The notes below the pieces were generated by a model. That model was not told the origin of the DNA, did not search any database, and saw only the letters and a list, made by a program, of their open reading frames with translations. Below, one piece after another: positions 8,905 to 15,492 of a DNA stretch of 24,886 nt (the first letter of the stretch is position 1; the number at the start of each line of letters is the position of its first letter). The DNA is taken from assembly GCA_964293155.1 (NCBI GenBank), contig CAXYYA010000047.1, forward strand, positions 1-24,886, read 5' to 3'. This DNA is from JAQVEB01 sp028698105. GTDB taxonomy: Bacteria; Bacteroidota; Bacteroidia; Bacteroidales; Dysgonomonadaceae. The position numbers and the translations under genes are program-made.

Positions 8905-9795
8905 ATGTGGAAAGAAAAATTTATAAAATATCTCCGTAACGAGAAGAACTACTCCTCTCATACGGAGATTTCTTATTTTAATGACCTCACACAATTCGAG
9001 AAATTTATCACAACGGAAACAGGCGATTACAATCCGGCACACATTGATCCCGATCTTATCCGCATTTGGGTGGCACAGTTGGTGGAGGAAGGCATTAAAC
9101 CCCGTTCGGTGAACCGCAAACTTAGCGCGTTGAAATCTTTTTTCAAGTATTTGAAAAAACAAGGCGTGGTAGAACGTAATCCGGCCGAAATTGTATCGGG
9201 TCCAAAGATCAATAAAAAGCTGCCGGCTTTCGTTAACGACGAAGACATGGAACGAATCCTCGACGACGAATGGGAATATCCCGATGATTTTGAAGGGCAT
9301 CGCGACCGGTTTATCATAGAACTGTTGTACGTTAGCGGCATGCGCCGCGCCGAACTGATCGGGCTGAAAGATGCGGATGTCGATTTTTTTTCAAAAACCC
9401 TTCGCGTTACGGGAAAAAGAAACAAACAACGGCTTATCCCGTTGTCCGAAAATACGTTAGAAAAACTAACGACATATATCAATACAAGAGACACCGAAAT
9501 CGAAAACAAATCGGACTATTTGTTTGTTAAGAAAGACGGAGAACCTATGTATCCGGCTATGGTATATAAGATCATACATAACCATTTGAGCAGCATCCCA
9601 ACCTTGTCGAAAAAAAGCCCGCACGTGCTGCGACACTCATTTGCCACCGAAATGTTAAACAATGGCGCGGAAATCAACGCCGTAAAAGAATTATTAGGGC
9701 ACTCCAGCCTTGCTTCCACGGAAGTATATACCCATGTAACGTTCGAAGAATTAAAAAAAGTGTATCAAAACGCTCATCCACGAGCAAAAAAATGA
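8905..9795 (+). CDS. Tyrosine recombinase of the XerC/XerD family
   Basis: The 296-residue protein has an N-terminal SAM-like core-binding domain (about 1-90) and a C-terminal catalytic domain. All active-site residues are visible: R147 in SGMRRAEL, K171 in TGKRNKQR, H240 and R243 in HVLRHSFATEM, H266 in LLGHSSL, and the nucleophile Y275 in STEVYTHV. Length and motifs fit housekeeping Xer proteins, which resolve chromosome dimers at dif with a partner, rather than a phage integrase. Its fixed position between rpsU and hpf, away from any mobile element, supports that. XerC versus XerD cannot be decided here. The ATG at 8905 lacks an SD. It ends 13 nt before the hpf ATG. Confidence 0.92.
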   Translation: MWKEKFIKYLRNEKNYSSHTEISYFNDLTQFEKFITTETGDYNPAHIDPDLIRIWVAQLVEEGIKPRSVNRKLSALKSFFKYLKKQGVVERNPAEIVSGPKINKKLPAFVNDEDMERILDDEWEYPDDFEGHRDRFIIELLYVSGMRRAELIGLKDADVDFFSKTLRVTGKRNKQRLIPLSENTLEKLTTYINTRDTEIENKSDYLFVKKDGEPMYPAMVYKIIHNHLSSIPTLSKKSPHVLRHSFATEMLNNGAEINAVKELLGHSSLASTEVYTHVTFEELKKVYQNAHPRAKK

Positions 9796-9801
9796 AGGAG
9801 G
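9795..9801 (+). promoter_or_regulatory. Perfect Shine-Dalgarno sequence of hpf
   Basis: AAGGAGG sits 7 nt before the hpf ATG, overlapping the last base of the recombinase stop codon. It is unusual because most genes here (tuf, secE, nusG, rplK, rplA, rplL, rpoB, rpoC) start behind A-rich sequence with no SD. Confidence 0.8.
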
Positions 9802-9808
9802 AAATAGT

Positions 9809-10141
9809 ATGGAACTGAGAATTCAATCAATCAATTTTGAGGCTACGCAACAGTTGAAAACATTTGTTGAGAAGAAAATGAAGAAACTGGAAAAATTCAA
9901 CGACAGCATCATCGAAGCCGAAGTGAACATGAAAGTAGTAAAACCTGAATCGGCAAAGAACAAAGACGCTTCGGTAAGGTTAAAACTGAAAAATGCCGAA
10001 GCATTTGCCAACAAAACAGCCGATACTTTCGAAGAAGCCATTGATCACTGTGCGGAAGCGCTTGAAAAACAAGTCATAAAAACAAAGAAAAAAGACGAAG
10101 CCGTGAAATCCAAACAGAGGAGAATTCAGCCGGAAGATTAA
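9809..10141 (+). CDS. hpf: Ribosome hibernation-promoting factor, short HPF/RaiA type
   Basis: The 110-residue protein matches the short HPF/YfiA fold: MELRIQSINFEATQQLKTFVEKKMKKLEKF (first strand and helix, here given as two motifs MELRIQSINF and ATQQLKTFVEKKMKKLEKF), middle strands around AEVNMKVVK and ASVRLKLKNAEAFANKTADT, and the helix FEEAIDHCAEALEKQVIKTK with a basic tail. Such proteins bind the 30S decoding region and silence or dimerise ribosomes in slow growth. It lacks the extra C-terminal dimerisation domain of long HPF. It lies 13 nt after the recombinase gene and has a strong SD, so its translation may be less dependent on A-rich initiation than its neighbours. The next genes are the tRNAs, which have their own promoter. 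Confidence 0.92.
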   Translation: MELRIQSINFEATQQLKTFVEKKMKKLEKFNDSIIEAEVNMKVVKPESAKNKDASVRLKLKNAEAFANKTADTFEEAIDHCAEALEKQVIKTKKKDEAVKSKQRRIQPED

Positions 10142-10241
10142 AATACACTCCGCCGGTTTTAATAAACCACACAGAAAACTACCAAATAAATAAAACAAAA
10201 CTAAAAAGGAATAAAAAGCCTGGAAAAATAAATTCTATTTT

Positions 10242-10272
10242 TTTGGTAATCGAAAAAATATGATTACCTTTG
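10242..10272 (+). promoter_or_regulatory. Consensus promoter of the tRNA-tuf operon
   Basis: TTTG (10242-10245), a 19-nt spacer and TACCTTTG (10265-10272) match the Bacteroidota promoter consensus exactly. The start point would be about 10279, some 47 nt before the first tRNA. It is probably the main promoter for the four tRNAs and tuf, since no convincing separate promoter was found before tuf. The preceding gap after hpf (10142-10241) holds nothing else recognisable. Confidence 0.85.
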
Positions 10273-10325
10273 CGACCGTTTCTCTCTTATTTTTCAGGGG
10301 GAAACGGTTAATTGCAAGAGAATAA

Positions 10326-10399
10326 GCCTCTTTAGCTCAGCTGGCCAGAGCACGTGATTTGTAATCTCGGGGTCGTTGGTTCGAATCCGACAAGAGGCT
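10326..10399 (+). tRNA. tRNA-Thr (anticodon UGU)
   Basis: The acceptor stem GCCTCTT pairs with AAGAGGC, the D arm is GCTC/GAGC, the anticodon loop is TTTGTAA giving UGU, and the T arm contains GGTTCGAATCC. CCA is not encoded. The anticodon stem has one T-T mismatch (CGTGA against TCTCG). It is first in the order Thr-Tyr-Gly-Thr-tuf, as in the E. coli tufB operon. Confidence 0.95.
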
Positions 10400-10419
10400 C
10401 AAGCCAATTCATGATGCTA

Positions 10420-10455
10420 AATTATGCATTCTTAATTATTCATTATGAATTATTT
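10420..10455 (+). repeat. AT-rich spacer repeat, copy 1
   Basis: This 36-nt segment between tRNA-Thr and tRNA-Tyr recurs at 10578-10613 with two mismatches. It begins AATTATGCATTCTTAATTAT and ends TGAATTATTT, and contains AATTAT/ATAATT dyads able to fold. Confidence 0.8.
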
Positions 10456-10459
10456 ATAA

Positions 10460-10541
10460 GGGCAGTTACCAGAGTGGCCAAATGGGGCTGACTGTAACTC
10501 AGCTGGCGTAGCCTTCGGTGGTTCGAATCCATCACTGCCCA
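10460..10541 (+). tRNA. tRNA-Tyr (anticodon GUA)
   Basis: The acceptor stem GGGCAGT pairs with ACTGCCC, the anticodon loop contains GTA within CTGACTGTAACTCAG, a long variable arm (type II tRNA) follows, and the T arm has GGTTCGAATCC. CCA is not encoded. Confidence 0.95.
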
Positions 10542-10577
10542 CACACTTAATTTATAATGCAAAATGCACAATTCATA

Positions 10578-10613
10578 ATTATGCATTCTTAATTATACAT
10601 TGTGAATTATTTT
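10578..10613 (+). repeat. AT-rich spacer repeat, copy 2
   Basis: Second copy of the 36-nt repeat, between tRNA-Tyr and tRNA-Gly, 34 of 36 positions identical to 10420-10455. Together with upstream CACAAT (10567-10572) and downstream ATTGTG (10599-10604) it can form a dyad structure. It is probably a member of a dispersed intergenic repeat family. Confidence 0.8.
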
Positions 10614-10616
10614 AAT

Positions 10617-10689
10617 GCGGAAGTAGCTCAGTCGATAGAGCATTAGCCTTCCAAGCTGAGGGTCGCGGGTTTGAGCCCCGTCTTCCGCT
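10617..10689 (+). tRNA. tRNA-Gly (anticodon UCC)
   Basis: The acceptor stem GCGGAAG pairs with CTTCCGC, the D arm is GCTC/GAGC, the anticodon loop is CTTCCAA giving UCC, and the T arm is CGGGTTTGAGCCCCG. CCA is not encoded. Its last 16 nt and one following base are repeated exactly at 10748-10764. Confidence 0.95.
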
Positions 10690-10690
10690 C

Positions 10691-10869
10691 AAATTTTAAA
10701 TGAGCGAACGCCGTCGGGGCGAAAAGTTTATCCCGATGCAATCGGGAAGCCCCGTCTTCCGCTCTAAGGAGCGAGGGAGTGTTGGAACATCCGGTTTTTC
10801 TCCCGCTTAAAGTAAAGAAATAGGGCTAAAAAACTCCCGATTTCTGCCGGAAGTATCTCTTCCACTTTT
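10691..10869 (+). repeat. Scar-like spacer with duplicated tRNA-Gly 3' end and nested hairpin
   Basis: AGCCCCGTCTTCCGCTC at 10748-10764 is a perfect 17-nt copy of the tRNA-Gly 3' end (10674-10690). Between the copies a nested hairpin is visible: CGGGGC (10715-10720) pairs with GCCCCG (10749-10754), enclosing TCCCGAT-GCA-ATCGGGA (10731-10747). The rest (10765-10869) has no gene. The arrangement resembles an attachment-site duplication or repeat insertion left behind next to a tRNA. Confidence 0.7.
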
Positions 10870-10941
<72 letters not shown>

Positions 10942-10964
10942 CTTTTTAGAATTTTTCGTTTTTT

Positions 10965-10990
10965 AAGATGGCAAGGCATGCTTGCGTCTT
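10965..10990 (+). other. Hairpin in the tRNA-tuf spacer
   Basis: AAGA-TG-GCAAG-GCATG-CTTGC-G-TCTT can fold into a stem with a small internal loop. A T-rich run precedes it and no clear T-run follows, so it is more likely a processing or leader structure than a terminator. The remaining spacer to the tuf ATG is AT-rich without a clear promoter. Confidence 0.45.
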
Positions 10991-11059
10991 AACTTTCTGT
11001 TATTTAATAGAGTATAGTAAAAAAACATAAACTTTAATTTAACTAATAAGTACATTTTT

Positions 11060-12247
11060 ATGGCAAAAGAACATTTTAACCGAACGAAGCCGCATGTGAA
11101 CATCGGTACAATCGGTCACGTTGACCACGGTAAAACAACCTTAACGGCTGCTATCACTACCGTTTTGGCGAAGAAAGGCCTTTCTGAAGTAAAATCATTC
11201 GACTCGATTGACAACGCTCCGGAAGAAAAAGAAAGAGGTATTACCATTAATACCGCACACGTAGAATATCAAACTGAAAATCGCCACTACGCACACGTTG
11301 ACTGTCCCGGACACGCCGACTATGTGAAGAACATGGTTACCGGTGCTGCCCAAATGGACGGTGCTATCATCGTAGTAGCAGCCACTGACGGACCTATGCC
11401 TCAAACACGTGAGCACATTCTTTTGGCACGTCAGGTAAACGTACCGAAACTGGTTGTATTTATGAACAAATGCGACTTGGTTGACGACGAAGAAATGTTG
11501 GAATTGGTTGAAATGGAAATGCGCGAATTGCTCGATTTCTATGAATTCGACGGCGACAACACTCCGGTTATCCGTGGTTCGGCTCTTGGTGCTTTGAACG
11601 GCGACCCGAAATGGGAAGAACAAGTTCTGGAACTGATGAAAGCTGTTGACGAATGGATTCCGCTGCCTCCGCGCGATGTTGACAAACCGTTCCTTATGCC
11701 GGTTGAAGACGTGTTCTCAATCACAGGCCGTGGAACCGTTGCCACAGGACGTATTGAAACAGGTATCATCAAAACGGGTGAAGAAGTTCAAATCATCGGT
11801 TTGGGTGCCGAAGGTAAAAAATCGGTTGTTACGGGAGTTGAAATGTTCCGTAAGATTCTTGACGAAGGTCAGGCCGGCGACAACGTAGGTTTGTTGCTCC
11901 GCGGTATTGATAAAGACCAGATCAAACGTGGTATGGTTATCTCGCACCCGGGTAAAGTGAAACCTCACTCTAAATTCAAAGCCGAGGTTTATATCCTGAA
12001 GAAAGAAGAAGGTGGCCGTCACACGCCGTTCCACAACCACTATCGTCCTCAGTTCTATATCCGTACATTGGACGTTACCGGTGAAATCTCTCTTCCGGAA
12101 GGCGTTGAAATGGTAATGCCGGGCGACAACGTAACCATCACCGTAGAACTTATCTACCCGGTTGCATGTAACGTAGGTCTTCGCTTTGCAATCCGCGAAG
12201 GTGGCCGCACAGTGGGTGCAGGTCAGATTACGGAATTGTTGGATTAA
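11060..12247 (+). CDS. tuf: Elongation factor Tu
   Basis: The 395-residue protein has all GTPase motifs: GHVDHGKT (19-26), the switch region RGITINTAHVEY, DCPGHAD (81-87) and NKCD (136-139). Domains 2 and 3 follow, including GRGTVATGRIETG, the tRNA-contact stretch GGRHTPFHNHYRPQFYIRT, and the end GAGQITELLD. EF-Tu carries aminoacyl-tRNA to the ribosome as the GTP form. It lies 118 nt after tRNA-Thr(GGU) and is probably cotranscribed with the four tRNAs. The ATG follows an A/T-rich stretch with no SD. Base composition is higher in GC than the left-hand sugar locus, as expected for a highly expressed core gene. Confidence 0.99.
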   Translation: MAKEHFNRTKPHVNIGTIGHVDHGKTTLTAAITTVLAKKGLSEVKSFDSIDNAPEEKERGITINTAHVEYQTENRHYAHVDCPGHADYVKNMVTGAAQMDGAIIVVAATDGPMPQTREHILLARQVNVPKLVVFMNKCDLVDDEEMLELVEMEMRELLDFYEFDGDNTPVIRGSALGALNGDPKWEEQVLELMKAVDEWIPLPPRDVDKPFLMPVEDVFSITGRGTVATGRIETGIIKTGEEVQIIGLGAEGKKSVVTGVEMFRKILDEGQAGDNVGLLLRGIDKDQIKRGMVISHPGKVKPHSKFKAEVYILKKEEGGRHTPFHNHYRPQFYIRTLDVTGEISLPEGVEMVMPGDNVTITVELIYPVACNVGLRFAIREGGRTVGAGQITELLD

Positions 12248-12299
12248 AATCCTTAAATCCCAAAAAAGGGACTCAGGACTAACGATAATAATTACCCAA

Positions 12300-12335
12300 C
12301 CTATCCCCTCTCCTTTGGGGAGGGTTAGGCGGGGT
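12300..12335 (+). repeat. G/C-rich hairpin repeat between tuf and tRNA-Trp
   Basis: CCCTCTCC-TTT-GGGGAGGG (12306-12324) forms an 8-bp stem with one T-G pair, flanked by CCTA (12300-12303) and TAGG (12326-12329), and followed by CGGGGTTT. It resembles the hairpin arms between rpoB and rpoC (19320-19406), so both probably belong to one dispersed Bacteroidota intergenic repeat family. It might also act as a weak terminator of tuf, but no T-run follows. Confidence 0.65.
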
Positions 12336-12339
12336 TTAT

Positions 12340-12413
12340 ACGGGTCTAGCTCAGTTTGGTAGAGCACTGGTCTCCAAAACCAGGTGTCGGGAGTTCGAGT
12401 CTCTCGACCCGTG
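12340..12413 (+). tRNA. tRNA-Trp (anticodon CCA)
   Basis: The acceptor stem ACGGGTC pairs with GACCCGT, discriminator G, D arm GCTC/GAGC, anticodon stem CTGGT/ACCAG around CTCCAAA giving CCA, and T arm with GAGTTCGAGTCTC. The 3' CCA is not encoded. It lies between tuf and secE, a common position in several bacterial phyla. Confidence 0.95.
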
Positions 12414-12436
12414 CACAAAAACGATCCGATTTTTAA

Positions 12437-12628
12437 ATGAAAAAAATAGTTGCATATATGAAGGATGCTTATAACGAACTCGTTTATAAGGTATCCTGGC
12501 CCTCACGCGAAGAACTCACCAGCAGCACGATAATCGTTATGATTGCTTCCCTGATTATCGCGCTAATCGTATTTTTGATGGATTCTGCATTTGAGTGGGT
12601 CGTAAAATTTCTTTACGGTATTTTATAA
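12437..12628 (+). CDS. secE: Preprotein translocase subunit SecE
   Basis: The 63-residue protein has the short SecE form: an amphipathic N-terminal helix with the conserved stretch YNELVYKVSWPSREELTSS, then one transmembrane helix (about 33-58, IIVMIASLIIALIVFLMDSAF). SecE clamps SecY in the inner-membrane translocon. It is followed by nusG after 18 nt, the usual secE-nusG pairing. The start context is A-rich without an SD. Confidence 0.97.
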   Translation: MKKIVAYMKDAYNELVYKVSWPSREELTSSTIIVMIASLIIALIVFLMDSAFEWVVKFLYGIL

Positions 12629-12646
12629 TCTGAACGAAAGTAAAAA

Positions 12647-13189
12647 ATGGCTGAAAGCGGAAAAAAATGGTACGTTCTGCGTTCCGTTAGTGGAAAAGAA
12701 AGCAAAGTCAAAGAGTATCTGGAGTCAGAGATCAAAAAAACCGATTTAGGAAAGTACATTTCTCAGGTTCTCATCCCAACAGAAAAAACCTACACGGTGC
12801 GTAACGGCAAGAAAGTGATGAAAGAACGCGCTTACCTGCCCGGTTATGTACTTATCGAGGCCGAACTCACGGGAGAGGTTATCCACGAACTCAAAAACAT
12901 CAATTATGTAGCCGGCTTCCTGCCCAATACGGCCGACCCGCAACCCTTGCGGGAATCGGAAGTAAAACGTATCCTCGGAACGATGGACGAACTGGAAGAA
13001 GCCAGCGAAGAAATGGATGTGAAATACTACGTAGGCGAAAACGTGAAAGTGATTAGCGGTCCTTTCAGCAGTTTCTCCGGCGAAGTAGAGGAAGTGAACG
13101 ACGAGAAAAAGAAACTCAAAGTGATGGTTAAGATCTTCGGAAGGAAACAACTTCTGGAGCTGGGTTATATGCAAGTAGAGAAAGAATGA
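12647..13189 (+). CDS. nusG: Transcription termination/antitermination factor NusG
   Basis: The 180-residue protein has the NGN domain (about 8-115: KWYVLRSVSGKESKVKEYLE, VLIPTEK, RAYLPGYVLIEAEL, YVAGFL) and a C-terminal KOW domain (about 125-178: VGENVKVISGPFSSFSGEVE and VMVKIFGRKQLLELGYMQVE). It binds the RNA polymerase clamp and links transcription to Rho or ribosomal S10. It lies 18 nt after secE, and 75 nt precede rplK. Confidence 0.98.
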   Translation: MAESGKKWYVLRSVSGKESKVKEYLESEIKKTDLGKYISQVLIPTEKTYTVRNGKKVMKERAYLPGYVLIEAELTGEVIHELKNINYVAGFLPNTADPQPLRESEVKRILGTMDELEEASEEMDVKYYVGENVKVISGPFSSFSGEVEEVNDEKKKLKVMVKIFGRKQLLELGYMQVEKE

Positions 13190-13264
13190 CAACAGATTTG
13201 GTTACGCATATTCTGTGAATTCTTTAATATGTTTCGAAAACCGTAATTAATTAAATCAACAAAA

Positions 13265-13714
13265 ATGGCAAAAGAAGTTGCTGGACAACTAAAATTACAA
13301 ATCAAAGGAGGAGCTGCAAACCCATCTCCCCCGGTAGGGCCTGCATTAGGTTCAAAAGGGATAAACATTATGGAGTTTTGCAAGCAATTCAATGCCAGAA
13401 CTCAAGACAAAGCCGGTAAAGTGTTGCCCGTGGTAATCACTTACTATACCGACAAGTCTTTTGATTTTATTGTTAAAACACCACCGGTTGCGATTCAATT
13501 ATTAGAAGCCAGTAAAAAGAAAAGCGGTTCGGCCGAACCAAATCGTAAAAAGGTTGCCCAAATTACCTGGGATCAGGTAAAAACAATCGCTCAGGAAAAA
13601 ATGACCGACTTAAACTGCTTCACACTTGAGTCTGCAATGCACATGGTAGCCGGAACGGCTCGAAGCATGGGTATCACAGTTAAAGGGGAATTCCCTAAAA
13701 ATGTAGAATCATAA
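13265..13714 (+). CDS. rplK: Large ribosomal subunit protein uL11
   Basis: The 149-residue protein has the uL11 N-terminal domain with KLQIKGGAANPSPPVGPALG and a C-terminal rRNA-binding domain (DKSFDFIVKTPPVAIQLLEA, then ESAMHMVAGTARSMGITVKG). It forms the base of the ribosomal stalk with L10 and L7/L12. It is followed by rplA after 16 nt, the classic L11-L1 pair, controlled in E. coli by L1 binding to the leader. The 75-nt leader here (13190-13264) shows no L1 site I can identify. No SD. Confidence 0.98.
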   Translation: MAKEVAGQLKLQIKGGAANPSPPVGPALGSKGINIMEFCKQFNARTQDKAGKVLPVVITYYTDKSFDFIVKTPPVAIQLLEASKKKSGSAEPNRKKVAQITWDQVKTIAQEKMTDLNCFTLESAMHMVAGTARSMGITVKGEFPKNVES

Positions 13715-13730
13715 AAACTTCAATTGAGAC

Positions 13731-14429
13731 ATGAGTAAACTGACAAAAAATCAAAAGTTGGCTTTAAGCAAAATTGAAGAGGGAAAAACCTATTCACTGA
13801 AAGAAGCATCGGCAATGGTTAAAGAAATTACAACCACCAAGTTTGATGCCTCTGTTGATATCGATGTACGCCTCGGCGTAGATCCGCGAAAAGCCAATCA
13901 AATGGTACGAGGCGTAGTGTCTCTGCCACACGGAACCGGTAAACAAGTAAGAGTTCTTGTATTATGTTCTCCTGAAGTCGAAGCCGATGCTACAGAAGCC
14001 GGCGCCGACTATGTAGGACTTGATGAATATATCGAAAAAATTAAAGGAGGTTGGACCGATATTGATGTGATCATCACTCAACCGCAAATCATGGGTAAAA
14101 TTGGTGCACTCGGGCGTATTTTAGGCCCCCGCGGACTGATGCCTAACCCCAAGAGCGGAACCGTTACTCCCGACGTGGCTAAAGCCGTGAAGGAAGTAAA
14201 ACAAGGTAAAATCGACTTTAAAGTAGATAAAGCAGGTATTATTCACACCTCTGTGGGAAAAGTATCTTTTACACCCGAACAGATCAAAGACAATGCGAAA
14301 GAATTTATCCAAACATTGATCAAATTGAAACCTACGGCTGCAAAGGGTACATATATTAAAAGTATTTATCTTTCCAGTACGATGAGTCCGGGTCTGAAAA
14401 TAGATCCCAAATCGGTAGAAGAAATCTAA
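13731..14429 (+). CDS. rplA: Large ribosomal subunit protein uL1
   Basis: The 232-residue protein has uL1 signatures: FDASVDIDVRLGVDPRKANQ, VSLPHGTGKQVRVLV, GRILGPRGLMPNPKSGTVT and FTPEQIKDNAKEFIQTL. It binds 23S rRNA at the mobile stalk beside the E site and represses the L11 operon in many bacteria. The start at 13731 gives the usual MSKLTKNQKLAL beginning. It ends 19 nt before rplJ. Confidence 0.98.
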   Translation: MSKLTKNQKLALSKIEEGKTYSLKEASAMVKEITTTKFDASVDIDVRLGVDPRKANQMVRGVVSLPHGTGKQVRVLVLCSPEVEADATEAGADYVGLDEYIEKIKGGWTDIDVIITQPQIMGKIGALGRILGPRGLMPNPKSGTVTPDVAKAVKEVKQGKIDFKVDKAGIIHTSVGKVSFTPEQIKDNAKEFIQTLIKLKPTAAKGTYIKSIYLSSTMSPGLKIDPKSVEEI

Positions 14430-14448
14430 AAACAAGGAGAAATTATCT

Positions 14449-14961
14449 ATGAAAAAGGAAGATAAAAACATTATAATCAAACAGATAGCTGATACTGTTC
14501 AAACGTACGAAAACTTCTATCTAACGGATATAGCAACGCTTAACGCAGCTAAAACCAGCAATTTAAGAAGAGAGTGCTACAAACAGGAAATCAAGCTGAT
14601 GGTGGTAAAAAACACCCTGCTTAAGAAAGCATTAGAATCGCTCGAAGGAGATTATGAAGCGTTATATCCCGTTCTCAAAGGAAATACCGCCATCATGTTT
14701 TCCAACGTGGCCAACGCTCCTGCAAAGCTTATTGATAAATACAAAGCCGATAAAGTACCCGCTTTCAAAGGCGCATACGTGCAAGAAAGCTTCTTTGTGG
14801 GCGATAAGTATCTGAAAGATCTGGTATCTATCAAAAGCAAAACAGAAGTCATCGGAGATATCATCGGATTATTGCAATCACCGGCCAAGAACGTTATTTC
14901 GGCTCTCCAATCGGGAGGCACGAAAATTCACGGCATATTGCAAACCCTCTCCGAAAAATAA
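14449..14961 (+). CDS. rplJ: Large ribosomal subunit protein uL10
   Basis: The 170-residue protein matches Bacteroidota L10: MKKEDKNIIIKQIADTVQ, LRRECYKQEIKLMVVKNTLL, the GNTAIMFS strand and the C-terminal L7/L12-docking helix near NVISALQSGG. It anchors L7/L12 dimers. Only 19 nt separate it from rplA, so no room exists for a long L10 leader as found in many bacteria, unless it lies within the rplA 3' end. AAGGAG at 14434-14439, 9 nt before the ATG, is one of the few good SD sequences in the window. Confidence 0.98.
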   Translation: MKKEDKNIIIKQIADTVQTYENFYLTDIATLNAAKTSNLRRECYKQEIKLMVVKNTLLKKALESLEGDYEALYPVLKGNTAIMFSNVANAPAKLIDKYKADKVPAFKGAYVQESFFVGDKYLKDLVSIKSKTEVIGDIIGLLQSPAKNVISALQSGGTKIHGILQTLSEK

Positions 14962-15012
14962 TTTTTTCAAAACAAACAAACAGAATTAGTAATCAATTTA
15001 AATAATACAAAA

Positions 15013-15390
15013 ATGGCAGACTTAAAAAAATTTGCTGAAGAACTGGTTAACTTAACCGTTAAAGAAGTTAACGAATTAGCTGAAATTTTAAAAACCGAAT
15101 ACGGCATTGAACCCGCTGCTGCAGCTGTAGCAGTTGCTGCCGGCCCGGCTGCTGGCGCAGAAGCCGCAGTTGAAGAAAAAAATTCTTTCGACGTGATCCT
15201 TAAAAGCCCCGGACAAGCTAAACTTGCTGTTGTAAAAGCAGTTAAGGAACTCGCAGGCCTTGGCTTGAAAGAAGCGAAAGATTTAGTTGACGCTGCTCCG
15301 AGTGAAATAAAGAAAGGTGTAACAAAAGACGAAGCGGAAGCTTTGAAAAAACAACTTGAAGAAGCTGGAGCAGAGGTTGAACTTAAATAA
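15013..15390 (+). CDS. rplL: Large ribosomal subunit protein bL12 (L7/L12)
   Basis: The 125-residue acidic protein has an N-terminal dimerisation helix pair (MADLKKFAEELVNLTVKEV), an Ala-rich hinge (about 35-52) and the C-terminal factor-binding domain (SFDVILKSPGQAKLAVVKAV, LGLKEAKDLVDAAPSEIKKG). It recruits translation factors, including EF-Tu encoded in this cluster. It lies 51 nt after rplJ. A strong hairpin before rpoB probably limits readthrough, which would favour L12 being made in excess over RNA polymerase subunits. Confidence 0.98.
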   Translation: MADLKKFAEELVNLTVKEVNELAEILKTEYGIEPAAAAVAVAAGPAAGAEAAVEEKNSFDVILKSPGQAKLAVVKAVKELAGLGLKEAKDLVDAAPSEIKKGVTKDEAEALKKQLEEAGAEVELK

Positions 15391-15418
15391 CAAGAGTTAC
15401 CTAAAATTAGGTTAATTT

Positions 15419-15456
15419 GGTTAGGAATCTTCCTGTCAGAAGATTCTTAACCTTTT
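15419..15456 (+). terminator. Attenuator-like hairpin between rplL and rpoB
   Basis: GGTTAGGAATCTTC (15419-15432) pairs with GAAGATTCTTAACC (15439-15452) over 14 pairs with one G-T, a 6-nt loop, then TTTT and GTGT. The form is that of a moderate intrinsic terminator. A second small dyad ACCTA-AAAT-TAGGT lies just upstream (about 15399-15412) and its GGTT could compete. E. coli has a partial terminator and RNase III site at the same place, so the role as attenuator is plausible. Confidence 0.75.
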
Positions 15457-15492
15457 GTGTCAATACATATTAAGTTCAAAAAAAGCATTTCC

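Noticed and set aside
8905..9795. Recombinase as integrase of a mobile element
   Set aside because: It has Xer length and motifs and sits between core genes rpsU and hpf, with no att sites flanking it or other mobile genes nearby.
10965..10990. Intrinsic terminator before tuf
   Set aside because: The hairpin lacks a downstream T-run and no convincing tuf promoter follows, so termination here would leave tuf unexpressed.
11717..12418. A 233-codon frame antisense to tuf and tRNA-Trp
   Set aside because: It crosses a tRNA gene and mirrors the tuf codons. No protein family is recognisable.
15457..15492. GTG upstream start for rpoB
   Set aside because: It adds 12 residues absent from recalled Bacteroidales RpoB proteins and lies right behind the attenuator T-run. 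The ATG at 15493 fits homologues.
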